NCBI GenBank assembly: GCA_009026175.1
Contig: WBTZ01000039.1
Location: 1-37,852, forward strand
Direction of reading: 5' to 3'
Length of the DNA: 37,852 nt
Source: Zoogloea sp.
GTDB lineage: Bacteria > Pseudomonadota > Gammaproteobacteria > Burkholderiales > Rhodocyclaceae
Position numbers and translations under genes: made by a program. Under the pieces are notes generated by a model, which had not been told where the DNA came from, ran no database searches, and saw only the letters and a list, made by a program, of their open reading frames with translations. Shown in pieces: positions 1 to 12,673 of the stretch. Every line of letters begins with the position of its first letter. Position 1 is the first letter of the stretch.

Positions 1-388
1 CGCCCGGACAGTTCATTTCGAAGATCATCTTGTTGCCGATCCGGGTGGTCTTGGTGGGCTCGCAGCGGCTGTCGCCCTGCATCACCGGCTTGTCCTGCGC
101 AGCCATCTCGGGGCTGATGCAGATGCGGTGCGTGTTCGGGCTGCCGCCCCCGCCCATGCCCCGGCCCCCCATCGCCTGCTCCATCTGCTTGCGCTGCTCC
201 GGGGGCATGCTGGCCATCCGCTTCTGCATCTCGGCCTGCATCGCCGCCATCTTCGCAGCCATGTCCTGGCCGTCCATCACCTGCTTGTCGACACGGATCT
301 CCCACAGGCCGGGCTTGGTCATCGGCTCGGCCAGGACGGTGCCGGATACGAGGGCAAGGCATGCTGCAGCAAGGGTGAGTACTTTCAT
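1..388 (-). CDS. DUF3617 family exported protein (3' end cut off by window edge)
   Basis: The frame starts at the ATG at 388-386 and runs off the left edge, so only about 129 N-terminal residues are visible. A GGAGAC Shine-Dalgarno lies just upstream of the ATG. Residues 1-20 form a signal peptide ending in VLAEP, so the protein should be exported to the periplasm. The mature start (KPGLWEIRV) is typical of the DUF3617 family. A methionine- and glutamine-rich segment (about residues 40-75, with a short glycine run) comes next, followed by the conserved part with two cysteines (RICIS and SRCEP) that probably pair. The function of DUF3617 proteins is not established. The next gene on this strand ends 40 bases upstream, so the two could be cotranscribed, but nothing links them functionally. 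Confidence 0.8.
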   Translation of the reverse strand, partial: MKVLTLAAACLALVSGTVLAEPMTKPGLWEIRVDKQVMDGQDMAAKMAAMQAEMQKRMASMPPEQRKQMEQAMGGRGMGGGGSPNTHRICISPEMAAQDKPVMQGDSRCEPTKTTRIGNKMIFEMNCPG

Positions 389-427
389 GTCAGTCTCCTG
401 GTCAATGTATGTAGCCGGGCACCCGCG

Positions 428-1414
428 TCAGGAACCGGCTGGCAGAGCGCTCTCCTGCCGCGCCCCGAGAATGCTCCGGATCACCTCGACCACCTTCTCC
501 GGCGCGCTCACGTGGGGCAGATGGCCCGAGGCGTCGATCAGGGTCAGCCGGCAATCGGGGATATGTGCCTGAAGATAGCGGGCAACGGCCAGCGGTACGA
601 AGTAATCATCATGCGACTGGATCAGGGAGACGGGGACAGGGACCTGGGGCAGCAGGTCGCGCTCGTCCGTCTGCAGCACGGAACACAGCACGGTCAGCAT
701 CATCTCCCTGGGCACCCTGGACATTGAGTCGGCGAAGCGGCTCGCCAGTTGCGGCTGATCCGGGTTGCCCATGGCCGCTTGGGCAACCGCCCTGGTCCAG
801 GCGGAATAGTCCGACATCAGCGCCTCGTAGGCCTTGTCGATCTCCGCCTTGGTAAAGCCGCCCTCATATTCCCCGGTATTCGTATAGCGGGGAGACATGC
901 CAAGCAACACAAGCGCACCGAACTGGCGGGGAGACCGCACCGAGGCGATCAGGCCTGCCAGCGCGCCCAGCGAGTGCCCGATCAGTATGATGTTTCCGGA
1001 GAGCTTCAGAGCCGCGCAGATTTCAAGGATATCGGCCGCATAGCCGCCGACGTTCAGGTAGCGGTACTGGTCTTCCCGGAAATCGGCCTGGTTGGATTCG
1101 ACCGCACCCACGTTATCGAACAATACCAGCCGGTATCCGTCCAGGAAGGCCGGCGTCAATTGACTCCAGACCGACTGGTCGGAGCCCAGCCCATGAACGA
1201 ACAACAGCGTCGTGCCCGCCTCCGGGTTACCCAGCAAGGTGACATTATTTCTGGATATCGGATCGCGACTCACGGTTACCCCGGTCAAACGATGGTGCGC
1301 TGGGTCCAGTGCGATGGGAGATGAAGGATGGGGGATGCCGTTACCTGCACTCGCCTGCATGAGTGTGCGCAAGAAGGGATGCTGCGGGGCTTGCCCTGCC
1401 ACCGCCACACTCAT
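428..1414 (-). CDS. RsbQ-like alpha/beta hydrolase
   Basis: A 328-aa alpha/beta-hydrolase of the RsbQ / KAI2-D14 subfamily. From about residue 53 it follows the Bacillus RsbQ pattern closely: the GHGxDQSVW-type oxyanion loop (HGLGSDQSVW), nucleophile S148 in GHSLGA, acid D269 or D270 (SHDDYF) and H298 in GHLPH. The S-to-H spacing of about 150 residues equals that of RsbQ. Bacillus RsbQ acts with the PAS-PP2C phosphatase RsbP in energy-stress signalling, and the plant relatives are karrikin and strigolactone receptors. The first 50 residues have no counterpart in RsbQ, so the true start could be M19, but the ATG at 1414 overlaps the stop of the upstream gene (TGATG), which favours translational coupling. 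The neighbours (PAS kinase, HD-GYP protein) suggest a signalling role. That role is inferred. Confidence 0.82.
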   Translation of the reverse strand: MSVAVAGQAPQHPFLRTLMQASAGNGIPHPSSPIALDPAHHRLTGVTVSRDPISRNNVTLLGNPEAGTTLLFVHGLGSDQSVWSQLTPAFLDGYRLVLFDNVGAVESNQADFREDQYRYLNVGGYAADILEICAALKLSGNIILIGHSLGALAGLIASVRSPRQFGALVLLGMSPRYTNTGEYEGGFTKAEIDKAYEALMSDYSAWTRAVAQAAMGNPDQPQLASRFADSMSRVPREMMLTVLCSVLQTDERDLLPQVPVPVSLIQSHDDYFVPLAVARYLQAHIPDCRLTLIDASGHLPHVSAPEKVVEVIRSILGARQESALPAGS

Positions 1415-1749
1415 CAGCCATTCTCGATCAGATCATCGCGGACTCTGCGCAGGCCTTCCGGCATTGTCAGGGTTTCCCTGTCCCACCCTTCGATGGTCAG
1501 GATCTTGTCCATGCAGGCTTCCATGATGGCGTGAGCCTCCGAGGCAGCCTGCGCGATGACCTGATGGACGTCAGCCCCCGCATCCGGCAGCGACTGGCAA
1601 TTCGTCTGATACTTGTACAGATCGCGCAGATGCCTGACCTGCTCGGCAACCTGGGCTGGACAGGCGCACATGTAGATCATTGCCTCTTCGACAATGGCGG
1701 TCAATTGCTGTTCGGTAAACTGCTTGTCCATTGAAGCACTTTTGTACAT
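1414..1749 (-). CDS. Hypothetical 111-aa protein coupled to the RsbQ-like hydrolase
   Basis: I do not recognise the family. The protein is small, acidic and predicted mostly helical, with no signal peptide or membrane segment. It has four cysteines: two in the motif MCACP, one in TNCQ and one in EACMD. Two starts are possible: ATG at 1749 (MYKSAS) or ATG at 1731 (MDKQFT). Neither has a strong Shine-Dalgarno. An extended -10 element (TGC-TACACT) ends about 15 bases before the first ATG, which would leave a very short leader for 1749 and so slightly favours 1731. Its stop overlaps the hydrolase start, so the two proteins should be made together. It could be a partner or chaperone of the hydrolase, or a small redox or metal-binding protein. 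None of this is shown by sequence alone. Confidence 0.65.
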   Translation of the reverse strand: MYKSASMDKQFTEQQLTAIVEEAMIYMCACPAQVAEQVRHLRDLYKYQTNCQSLPDAGADVHQVIAQAASEAHAIMEACMDKILTIEGWDRETLTMPEGLRRVRDDLIENG

Positions 1750-1788
1750 TCCGTCTGTCGTTTCAGTGTAGCAAGAAAATTTCCCGGA

Positions 1789-1838
1789 GGGCTCACATAC
1801 CCGGCCCCACCGGCGAGGAGCCTTTTCCAGGTGAGCCC
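1789..1838. promoter_or_regulatory. Dyad in the divergent region before the MHYT kinase
   Basis: The 206-base gap between the 111-aa gene and the MHYT kinase contains GGGCTCAC (1789-1796) and its exact complement GTGAGCCC (1831-1838), separated by 34 bases. A short CCGT/ACGG hairpin (about 1847-1858) and the 12-bp palindrome GGATTAGAATCC (1858-1869) follow. The dyad could be a regulator site or a structured kinase leader. It matches no riboswitch consensus I know. Confidence 0.35.
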
Positions 1839-1955
1839 CCTGGGGACCGTGAGGACGGGATTAGAATCCGCCCTCTCCCGCACAGCCGGCTTGCAGTGGC
1901 GATCCAGCCCGGCAGGGAACCTGCAGTTACCCGATCAAGACAACCAACAGCTCAC

Positions 1956-5248
<3,293 letters not shown>

Positions 5249-5252
<4 letters not shown>

Positions 5253-6250
5253 GACAGCAGGACGAACGGCCGAAAATCCTCATCGTCGACGACGAACCCA
5301 CCAACCTGCAGGTCCTGCGCCAGGTGCTGCACGAAGACTACCGCCTGCTCTTCGCCCGTGACGGCGAGAAGGCCCTGCAGCTGTCCCGCGACGAACGTCC
5401 CAACCTGATCCTGCTGGATGTCATGATGCCGGGCCTCACCGGCCTGGAAACCTGCCAGCGTCTCAAGACCAACCCGGCCACCCAGGCCATCCCGGTGATC
5501 TTCGTCACCGCGCTCAGCGATGCCAGCGACGAATCAGCCGGCTTCGCGGCCGGCGGGGTGGACTACATCACCAAGCCGATCAGCCCGGCGGTCGTGCGCG
5601 CCCGCGTCAGGACCCACCTGTCCCTGGTGCGGGCCGAGGAGCTGAAGCAGACACGCCTGCAGATCATCCAGTGCCTCGGCCGGGCTGCGGAGTACCGGGA
5701 CAACGAGACCGGGCTCCACGTGATCCGCATGAGCCACTACTCGCGCATCCTCGCCCTCGCCGCCGGCCTCGGCGCAGCCCGCGCCGAAGAACTGTTCAAC
5801 GCCGCGCCGATGCACGACATCGGCAAGATCGGCATCCCCGACGCCATCCTCCTCAAACCGGACAAACTGAGCACCGAAGAATGGGCCACCATGCAGCGGC
5901 ACGTCATGATGGGCGCCGAGATCCTCGGCGAGCATGATTCACCGCTGCTGCAGCTGGCCCGCAGCATCGCCCTCTTCCACCACGAGAAGTACGACGGCAG
6001 CGGCTACCCCCACCGGCTGGCCGGCGAGGACATCCCCATCGACGCCCGCATCGTGGCGATTGCCGACGTGTTCGATGCCCTCACCTCGGTACGCCCCTAC
6101 AAGGAGGCCTGGCCGGTCGACAAGGCCGTGGCCCTGCTGCACAGCGAAAAGGGCAGGCACTTCGACCCGCAGCTGGTCGACCTGTTCGTGGCTCAGCTGC
6201 CTGCGGTGCTGGAGATCAAGGCGCGCTATGCGGAGGATGCCGGCGCTTGA
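5249..6250 (+). CDS. Response regulator with HD-GYP domain (c-di-GMP phosphodiesterase type)
   Basis: A 333-aa RpfG-like protein. Residues 8-125 form a receiver domain with the acidic pair D14/D15, phospho-acceptor D57 (LILLDVMMPG) and the conserved lysine in YITKP. Residues 140-320 form an HD-GYP domain with the metal-binding HD pair H189-D190 (MHDIGKIGIPD) and the GYP loop at 244-254 (HHEKYDGSGYP). All signature residues are present, so hydrolysis of cyclic di-GMP is expected. The start ATG overlaps the stop of the upstream hybrid kinase (ATGA), a strong sign of translational coupling, so the kinase probably phosphorylates this receiver through its HPt domain. It is cytosolic, with no membrane segment. 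It ends 15 bases from the end of the convergent MASE3 kinase gene. Confidence 0.92.
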
Positions 6251-6265
6251 CCAGGCCGGCGGGCC

Positions 6266-9058
6266 TCACCCCGCCAACGCCCGCAGCAGCATTGCATACA
6301 GGGTGGCAGGCTCGAAAGGCTTGGTCAGGAAATCGTTCATTCCCGCGGCGAAGCACCGCGCCCTGTCCTCTGCAAAGGCATTGGCGGTAATGGCCACGAT
6401 CGGGAGCTCCCGGCACCCCGGCAGGTCCCGGATACAGCGCGTGGCATCCAGCCCGTTCATGTTCGGCATCTGCATGTCCATCAGGATGGCGGCGTAGGCG
6501 GCCGCCCCCTCCCTGGACCTGACCCTATCCACCGCCTGCACACCATCCTCGGCCACGTCGACGAGCAGCCCCAGCGCCTCCAGCTGAATCTGCGCCACCT
6601 CCCGGTTTATCGGCTCGTCATCCACGACCAGGATGCGCTTGCCGGAATGCTGCTCGATGATCAGCTGCTCGGCATCCACTGTCTCCTGGGGATGTTCCCG
6701 GGCCGGCAGGGGCTTGCGCTTCAGCTTTGCAGAGAACCAGAAGGTACTGCCGACACCAGGCTCGCTGCTCACCCCGACCTCACCGCCCATCAGCTCGGCC
6801 AGGCGCCGGGTGATGGCCAGCCCCAGCCCGGTGCCGCCGTACTTCCGGGTCATCGAACTGTCGGCCTGGTGAAAGGCGTTGAACAACTGCATCGCGGCGC
6901 TCTGCTCGATGCCTATCCCGGTATCCGCCACTTCAAAGCGCAGCCGGATTGAACTGTCGGACTCACTCTCCACCAGCACGCGGATCGTGACCGTGCCGTG
7001 GTCAGTGAATTTGACGGCATTGGCCACATAGTTGAGCAGCGCCTGCTGCAATCGCATCGCGTCGCCCACCATGTCGGCCGGCACGGCATCCGCCTCGACC
7101 CGCAGATGGAGTTGCTTGGCCTTGAGGCTGTCGGACAGAATCGAGCGGATATTGGCCAGCAGGTGGCCGATGTCCACCGGCGCTTCATCGAGCGTGAACT
7201 TCCCCGCCTCGATCTTGGACAGGTCGAGGATGGCGTTGATGCTGGCGAGCAGGTGCTGGGCCGCGGTGTTGATGTTGTCGAGGCGGGTCGCCTGTTTCGG
7301 ACTCACACCTTCCCGGCGCAGGACGTTCGACAGCCCCAGGATGGCGTTCAGGGGCGTGCGGATCTCGTGGCTCATGTTGGCGAGAAAGGCACTCTTGGCG
7401 ACGCTGGCGGATTCGGCAGCAAGCTTGGCGTTGGCCAGTTCCTGCGTCCGCTCGAACACCAAGTCTTCCAGATGTGTCCTGTACTTCTCCAGCTCCGCCT
7501 GGACGAACTTGATCGGGGTGATGTCCGAAACCAGAACGTAAAAGCCCACCACCTCGCCGTCATGCCTGTCCGGAATGTAGTTGGCCAGGGAGAAGCGCAC
7601 GCCCGTGCCGTCCGGCAAGGGGATGACCCGCTCGAAAGACTGGGGCTCTCCGCGCAGGACGGACTCGATGTACGGCAGGTTGAGCCGGTACAACGCATCT
7701 CCGATCACCTCACGGATATGCATCCCCGGCATCGTGGCGGGATCGATGCCAAACCAGGTGGCGTAGGCGTGGTTGCCGAGCCGGTTGCGCAGATCGCGTC
7801 CCCAGTAGCCGATCATCGACGGCATGTTGTCGAGCACCGATTTCAGGTCGCGCTCGCGCTGGAGGAGAAGCCGGTCGGAGTTCTTGCGGTCGGTGATGTC
7901 CCGCACGAACACCAGGAACTGTCCGCCATCCACCATCCGGTGGGTTGCGCTGATCTCGACATCCCAGATCGAGCCGTCCCTGCGCCGGTTGCGGAACTCG
8001 CACAGCTCGCTGCCATGCTCGACCAGGCGCAGCAGCAACCCGGACAACAAGGGGCCGTCATCATCGGTCACAAGATCCGAAAGCCGCATCCTGAGAAGCT
8101 CCTGCCGCGTGTAGCCCGAAAGCCGCACATAGGCAGGATTGGCATCGAGGACCCGGCCCTGGACATCGGTCCGCAGGAAGCCGTCGCGCGTGGTTTCCAG
8201 GATGTTGGAGAGCATCTGATCGCTCTCACGCAGTTCCTGGTACGGCGCCTGCACGCCAGAGACGAAAAGGGCGCGATAGACAAAGATGTAGGCGATCGCC
8301 TTGTAGACATGTCCGAGCAGATTGAACAGATCCGTCACATTGGCGTACAGGGTGAAGAACATCTCGGCAAGGCCGAGCACCCACGATGCCGCCGCAAGCC
8401 AGGACAGGTCATCACGGCGCGACAACCGGCCCCTGCGGACGAGCAGGACCGCCGCCAGGCCGTACATGCCTGCCAGAACATACTCGAAGGCAATCTTGAA
8501 GCCGGTCAGGCCCAGCCCCGGAATGAAGGTGCGCGGCAGCCATTGCCCGTACGCCAGCTCCGACCACCACACCGCCGCGGCGATGCCGAGGCCTGCCCCC
8601 AGGGCCACATAGCACCTTGCCAGTGACCAGAAGACGGAGGACCTCACCGCAACCGCCAGCAGCACCAGGGCCGCGACCAGCCGGCCGGCCAGCCAGAAGT
8701 TGATTGCCTTCTCCGGCCCGTTGGGGGTGATCAGGTCCGGCATGCCCGCGTAAGAGAGCGTGTGGGCCAGATCGATCAGGCCGATCGACAGGAAGCCAAT
8801 GCCCAGCGTCAGATTGTGGCTGTTTCCCGGCTGCCTGCGCAGATTCCACCCCAGCGCAAAGACCATCACCGAGACGGCGATCCCCACGAACTCAAGGCTC
8901 GTATGAACCGGCAGATAGCCCTGCACCGTGAAGAAATTGCTGGCCGGCAAGGCCTGCCCGATCAACAGCACGGCCGTGAGCACGATGGACCAGTAGATCT
9001 CCGGGCCTGGGAACAGTGGGACCAGCGTGTGCTTCCTGTGCAAGTGGGCAGCCATCAT
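6266..9058 (-). CDS. MASE3-PAS-PAS hybrid histidine kinase with receiver
   Basis: With the start at ATG 9058 ([11 protein letters not shown]) the protein has 930 aa. The frame is also open from ATG 9163 and ATG 9124, and no start has a convincing Shine-Dalgarno, so the N-terminus is uncertain. The first 280 residues are a multi-helix MASE3 membrane sensor (features: [39 protein letters not shown]). Two PAS domains, a coiled linker and a HisKA/HATPase core follow, with H564 in MSHEIRTP, N box [10 protein letters not shown]1 DTGIGI and G2 [11 protein letters not shown]-terminal receiver carries D861 in ILMDMQMP. It lacks an HPt domain, so phosphotransfer to a separate HPt is needed. The MASE3 ligand is not known. 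Its gene is convergent with the HD-GYP gene. Confidence 0.88.
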   Translation of the reverse strand: MMAAHLHRKHTLVPLFPGPEIYWSIVLTAVLLIGQALPASNFFTVQGYLPVHTSLEFVGIAVSVMVFALGWNLRRQPGNSHNLTLGIGFLSIGLIDLAHTLSYAGMPDLITPNGPEKAINFWLAGRLVAALVLLAVAVRSSVFWSLARCYVALGAGLGIAAAVWWSELAYGQWLPRTFIPGLGLTGFKIAFEYVLAGMYGLAAVLLVRRGRLSRRDDLSWLAAASWVLGLAEMFFTLYANVTDLFNLLGHVYKAIAYIFVYRALFVSGVQAPYQELRESDQMLSNILETTRDGFLRTDVQGRVLDANPAYVRLSGYTRQELLRMRLSDLVTDDDGPLLSGLLLRLVEHGSELCEFRNRRRDGSIWDVEISATHRMVDGGQFLVFVRDITDRKNSDRLLLQRERDLKSVLDNMPSMIGYWGRDLRNRLGNHAYATWFGIDPATMPGMHIREVIGDALYRLNLPYIESVLRGEPQSFERVIPLPDGTGVRFSLANYIPDRHDGEVVGFYVLVSDITPIKFVQAELEKYRTHLEDLVFERTQELANAKLAAESASVAKSAFLANMSHEIRTPLNAILGLSNVLRREGVSPKQATRLDNINTAAQHLLASINAILDLSKIEAGKFTLDEAPVDIGHLLANIRSILSDSLKAKQLHLRVEADAVPADMVGDAMRLQQALLNYVANAVKFTDHGTVTIRVLVESESDSSIRLRFEVADTGIGIEQSAAMQLFNAFHQADSSMTRKYGGTGLGLAITRRLAELMGGEVGVSSEPGVGSTFWFSAKLKRKPLPAREHPQETVDAEQLIIEQHSGKRILVVDDEPINREVAQIQLEALGLLVDVAEDGVQAVDRVRSREGAAAYAAILMDMQMPNMNGLDATRCIRDLPGCRELPIVAITANAFAEDRARCFAAGMNDFLTKPFEPATLYAMLLRALAG

Positions 9059-9185
9059 TTTATGGATCTGAATCGGCGAGGCACACCACCTACCCCTCGC
9101 GGATGTGATATGCCGAAAACGCATACAGACTTCTGAAAAAACCCGGTGCGCCCTTGGCTGCATGTCCCGGAAGCATATGACGGGG

Positions 9186-9191
9186 ATTATA
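9186..9191 (-). promoter_or_regulatory. Candidate -10 box for the MASE3 kinase gene
   Basis: A perfect TATAAT reads on the minus strand inside TATATAAT, which stands out in GC-rich DNA. No good -35 hexamer is seen at 16-18 bases, so an activator or a weak promoter is possible. Transcription would start near 9179, giving a leader of about 120 bases for the 9058 start or about 16 bases for the 9163 start. The rest of the 9059-9305 gap holds only a short GCCCT-T-AGGGC palindrome (9220-9230). Confidence 0.35.
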
Positions 9192-9305
9192 TAGGCATCA
9201 ATCCGCCGAGCTTGAAAGCGCCCTTAGGGCATGGAGCATTCGATCACGGGAAGGCCAAGTCCACCGGCCTGCGTCACTCGCCCTGCCGTGCCCAGCACCG
9301 CTGCA

Positions 9306-10463
9306 TCAGAGGCTGCTCCCGGGCATCACTTGCGGCCATCCCGACAGATCTGCAATCGCAAAGCGTCCCTTGCCGGACGTCTTGACCCGATACATCGCCT
9401 CATCGGCCCGGTGAATCAGGTCAGACACGGTCATCCCCTCGTAGGGAAACGGGCAGATACCGATACTGGCCCCCATCCGGGCGTGTTCCGGCAGGAAGTC
9501 GAAGGGCGTGGCGAGCTCGGCCAGCAGCTTGTGGGCCAACGCATGGGCGGAGGCCAGGTCGCCGATGTTCTCGGCCAGCACGAAGAACTCATCCCCCCCG
9601 ATCCGGGCCACCGTATCGCTCGCCCGGACGGTGGCCTGCAGGCGCCTGGCCACTTCCCGGAGAGTCTGATCCCCGGTCTTGTGGCCGAAGGAGTCATTGA
9701 CGCTCTTGAAACCGTCGAGATCGAGAAAAAAGCCGCAATGCAGCGTGTGCTTGCGACGCGCGCCGAGCTCGGCCTGGTTGATGCGGTCGTACAGAAGCTC
9801 CCGGTTGGGCAGGCCGGTGAGCGGGTCATGCAGGGAGCGCTGGAGATGATGGGTGCGCTCCGCCTCGAGCTCCTGTTCGCGGAGATACAGCAGGCGACGC
9901 TGGCGCTCGGTGAGGTAGCCGACCGAGCCACCGATCAGGTTGGCCGAGACGATGAAGAAATCATGGCCCAGGAGCACGTGCACGGGGTAGTCGAGCAAGG
10001 CGAAGAACATCAGGTTGTAGACGACGAACAGCGCCATGTCGACGCAAAAGGCGTGGATGAAGCGCGTGCCGATGAAGTTGTAGGTGTAGAAGGTCACCAG
10101 GACCATCATCGGGTAGTAATAGGGGGCGCTGGCAAGCGGCAGGTTCATCTGCATCGCGATGAGGCCGGTCCCCGCGGCGGCCCCCACCAGGGCGAGCAGC
10201 CCATGGGCGATGGCATCGAAGTGGCGTGTCAATGACACCAGCAGGACGAGCACGGGCACACACAGGGCAGTGAGGCGTGCCAGCCAGATCTGGCCGGACA
10301 GCTCAGGCGCGACGAACCATTGGTCAAGGGCTCCATGCAGGAGGTACACGATGATCCCGACCACGCAGGCAAACTGGCCTTGCCGCCGTGTCCGCGTCTG
10401 GGTGGCGCGGAGAAAAGCCGTTTCAAGAGGATCTTTCTTGAAGCGAAGCGTCAGCAGATGCAT
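9306..10463 (-). CDS. Membrane diguanylate cyclase (GGDEF)
   Basis: A 385-aa protein. About residues 30-185 hold roughly six hydrophobic helices that form a membrane sensor region I cannot assign to a named domain. A charged linker (about 186-210) leads to the GGDEF domain (about 211-370). The active-site motif is intact (GGDEF at 289-293), as are the substrate-binding N-x-x-D positions (VNDSFGH) and DLDGFK. An inhibitory I-site RASD (280-283) lies five residues before GGDEF, as in classical feedback-inhibited cyclases. It should make cyclic di-GMP from two GTP at the inner membrane. No EAL domain is present. With the HD-GYP protein at 5249 the locus encodes both making and breaking of c-di-GMP. 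No strong Shine-Dalgarno is visible at the chosen ATG. Confidence 0.9.
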   Translation of the reverse strand: MHLLTLRFKKDPLETAFLRATQTRTRRQGQFACVVGIIVYLLHGALDQWFVAPELSGQIWLARLTALCVPVLVLLVSLTRHFDAIAHGLLALVGAAAGTGLIAMQMNLPLASAPYYYPMMVLVTFYTYNFIGTRFIHAFCVDMALFVVYNLMFFALLDYPVHVLLGHDFFIVSANLIGGSVGYLTERQRRLLYLREQELEAERTHHLQRSLHDPLTGLPNRELLYDRINQAELGARRKHTLHCGFFLDLDGFKSVNDSFGHKTGDQTLREVARRLQATVRASDTVARIGGDEFFVLAENIGDLASAHALAHKLLAELATPFDFLPEHARMGASIGICPFPYEGMTVSDLIHRADEAMYRVKTSGKGRFAIADLSGWPQVMPGSSL

Positions 10464-10637
10464 GGTGGAAAGGGTTCAGGTACGAATCAATCCGGCAAAT
10501 GGGGCGGGCGGGCAGCTGCACCGGCAGCGCAGGCAAGCCAAAGTCTGACAGAAATTCACGGTTTCCAGCATGAAAAGGCCGTCGTTTCCGGGAGTCGTTC
10601 CCAAGCGCTATCCTGTCTCTGACACGCTCGAAGTACG

Positions 10638-11336
10638 ATGACGCCCTCGCCCATGCCCCCCATCATCCCCTCCGCCACCACCCAGTTGCTGCTGTGCCTC
10701 GCCCCGGACTGGGACGCCACGTCGGGATTTCTGCAGCGTTTTCAACGGGAAGCGGGCGGGGAGTGGTCTGCGGCGGGCGCGCCGGTGCCGGTGGTGCTGG
10801 GGCGGAACGGGCTGGCCTGGGGGCGAGGCCTGCATGCGGCAGACTCGGCGGGTGACAAGCGCGAGGGGGATGGACGGGCGCCGGCCGGGGTGTTTGCGAT
10901 CACGGCGCTGTTCGGCGATGCCGCGGCCGACGCACCTGCGGTGGCGGCGTTGCGCCTGCCCTACCAGGCGGCGGAGGCCGGGCTGAAGTGCGTGGATGAT
11001 CCAGCCTCGGCGCATTACAACCGGATCGTCGATGTGGCTGCGGTGACGGCGGACTGGGCGTCCTGCGAGGACATGCGGCGCAGCGACGGGCGCTACGCGC
11101 TGGGGGCGGTGGTGGCCCACAACGCCGCACCGGCGCTGCCAGGGGCGGGCTCGTGCATCTTCCTGCATGTGTGGGCCGGGCCGGAGACGCCCACCGCAGG
11201 CTGCACGGCGATGGCCCTGGCCGACATGCGGGCGCTGGCCGGCTGGCTCGACGGTGCCCGGGCACCGGTGCTGGTCCAGCTGCCGCTGGAAGCCTTCGCG
11301 CGCCTGCGGGTGGCCTGGGGGCTGCCGCGGCGGTGA
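10638..11336 (+). CDS. L,D-transpeptidase (YkuD-like) family protein
   Basis: A 232-aa protein with an L,D-transpeptidase-like active site: H177 in IFLHVW and C189 in PTAGCTAM, similar in layout to the HxG...[S/T]HGC motif of YkuD/ErfK proteins but with TAGC in place of SHGC. The segment KREGDGRAPAGVF (74-86) is also typical of this family. Such enzymes cross-link peptidoglycan stem peptides through 3-3 bonds or attach lipoproteins. Oddly, no convincing signal peptide is visible at the N-terminus, although the substrate is periplasmic. The start could instead be ATG 10656 or another nearby codon. The preceding 174-base gap shows no strong promoter. The SpmA/B-like gene follows about 70 bases downstream on the same strand. 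Confidence 0.75.
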   Translation: MTPSPMPPIIPSATTQLLLCLAPDWDATSGFLQRFQREAGGEWSAAGAPVPVVLGRNGLAWGRGLHAADSAGDKREGDGRAPAGVFAITALFGDAAADAPAVAALRLPYQAAEAGLKCVDDPASAHYNRIVDVAAVTADWASCEDMRRSDGRYALGAVVAHNAAPALPGAGSCIFLHVWAGPETPTAGCTAMALADMRALAGWLDGARAPVLVQLPLEAFARLRVAWGLPRR

Positions 11337-11407
11337 CAGTGGCCGGCGGCGCCGATAGACTCACTGCCTTTCAACCCTCCCCCGCGCCGGCCCGTCAGGG
11401 CGCCCGT

Positions 11408-12673
11408 GTGCTCCCTGCCATCGTGCTCAACCTGATCTGGGTCGCTTTTGTTCTCGTCGGCTTCGTGGCTACCCTGGTGCAGACCCTGCAGGGGGACCTG
11501 GAGATCTTCTCCCGCGTCCTCACCGGCTTGTTCGACACGGCGAAGGCGGGCTTCGAGATTGCCCTGGGCCTGGTGGGAGTCATGAGCCTGTGGCTGGGCG
11601 TGATGAAGATCGGTGAGAAGGGAGGCCTGATCGAGCTGTTCGGACGGTTGGTGGCGCCCTTCTTCCGGCGCGTGTTTCCGGACATCCCCGCCGGCCACCC
11701 GGCCAGCGGCAGCATCGTGATGAACGTGAGTGCCAACATGCTCGGCCTGGACAACGCGGCGACGCCGCTGGGCCTGAAGGCCATGCAGGAACTGCAGGAG
11801 ATCAACCCGCGCAAGGACACCGCCAGCGATCCGATGATCATGTTCCTGGTGCTCAACACGGCGGGCATCACCCTGATCCCGACCTCGGTGATCGCAATCC
11901 GCCAGAGCATGGCGATGCAGCAGGGGCTGACCGGCTTCAATGCGGCGGACATCTTCCTGCCGACCCTGCTGAGCACCTTCATCTCCTTCACCGCCGGGCT
12001 GATCGCCGTGGCGGCGTGGCAGCGCATCAACCTGCTGTGCGCCCCGGTGCTGGCCTTCTTTGCCGGCTTTGCACTGCTGATGGGCGGCCTGTATGCGTGG
12101 CTAGCGCCCCTGCCGGCGGCGGCGATGGCGCAGATGATCGGACTGCTGGGCAGCGGCATCATCGTGTCGCTCATCGCCCTCTTCGTGGGGGCGGCGGCGT
12201 GGCGCCGGGTGGATGTGTATGCAAGCTTCGTCGAAGGCGCCAGGGAGGGCTTTGGCGTGGCCGTGCAGATCATTCCCTACCTCATCGCCATGCTCGCGGC
12301 GATCTCGGTGTTCCGCACCAGCGGCTGCATGGACTACCTGGTGGGCGGGATCGGCCAAGGGGTGCTGGCGCTGGGCCTGAACGCCGACTTTGTGCCGGCA
12401 CTGCCGGTGGGGCTGATGAAGACCCTCAGCGGCAGCGGCGCCCGCGGGCTGATGGTGGACGTGATGACGACCTACGGCGTGGATTCATTCCAGGGCCGCC
12501 TCGCCGCCATCATCCAGGGCTCGACCGAGACCACCTTCTACGTGCTGGCGGTGTATTTCGGCAGTGTGAATATCACCCGCATGCGCTACGCCGTGGCTTG
12601 TGGACTGATCGCCGACTTCGTGGGGCTGGTGGGGGCGATCTGGGTGGGCTACCTGTTCTACCACGGCACCTAG
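11408..12673 (+). CDS. Nucleoside-recognition/Gate-domain membrane protein (SpmA-SpmB fusion type)
   Basis: About 421 aa from GTG 11408 (or 416 from GTG 11423, MLNLIWVAF). The upstream frame is open only because it overlaps the previous gene. The protein has two homologous halves, each with a Gate / nucleoside-recognition domain. The first (SpmA-like) has [23 protein letters not shown] and [17 protein letters not shown]. The second (SpmB-like) starts near the [20 protein letters not shown] segment and has [14 protein letters not shown] and [15 protein letters not shown]. Many membrane helices are present. In Bacillus the two halves are separate spore-maturation proteins. In non-sporulating proteobacteria the fused form is common and its substrate is not settled. 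Its TAG stop shares CTAG with the stop of the convergent kinase gene. Confidence 0.85.
   Translation: MLPAIVLNLIWVAFVLVGFVATLVQTLQGDLEIFSRVLTGLFDTAKAGFEIALGLVGVMSLWLGVMKIGEKGGLIELFGRLVAPFFRRVFPDIPAGHPASGSIVMNVSANMLGLDNAATPLGLKAMQELQEINPRKDTASDPMIMFLVLNTAGITLIPTSVIAIRQSMAMQQGLTGFNAADIFLPTLLSTFISFTAGLIAVAAWQRINLLCAPVLAFFAGFALLMGGLYAWLAPLPAAAMAQMIGLLGSGIIVSLIALFVGAAAWRRVDVYASFVEGAREGFGVAVQIIPYLIAMLAAISVFRTSGCMDYLVGGIGQGVLALGLNADFVPALPVGLMKTLSGSGARGLMVDVMTTYGVDSFQGRLAAIIQGSTETTFYVLAVYFGSVNITRMRYAVACGLIADFVGLVGAIWVGYLFYHGT

Noticed and set aside
1750-1955. Possible c-di-GMP riboswitch before the MHYT kinase
   Set aside because: No match to the conserved core of class I or II riboswitches by eye.
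6253-6266. AGGCC/GGCCT hairpin between the HD-GYP and MASE3 kinase genes
   Set aside because: The stem is only 5 bp and has no T-run, so it is too weak to call a terminator.
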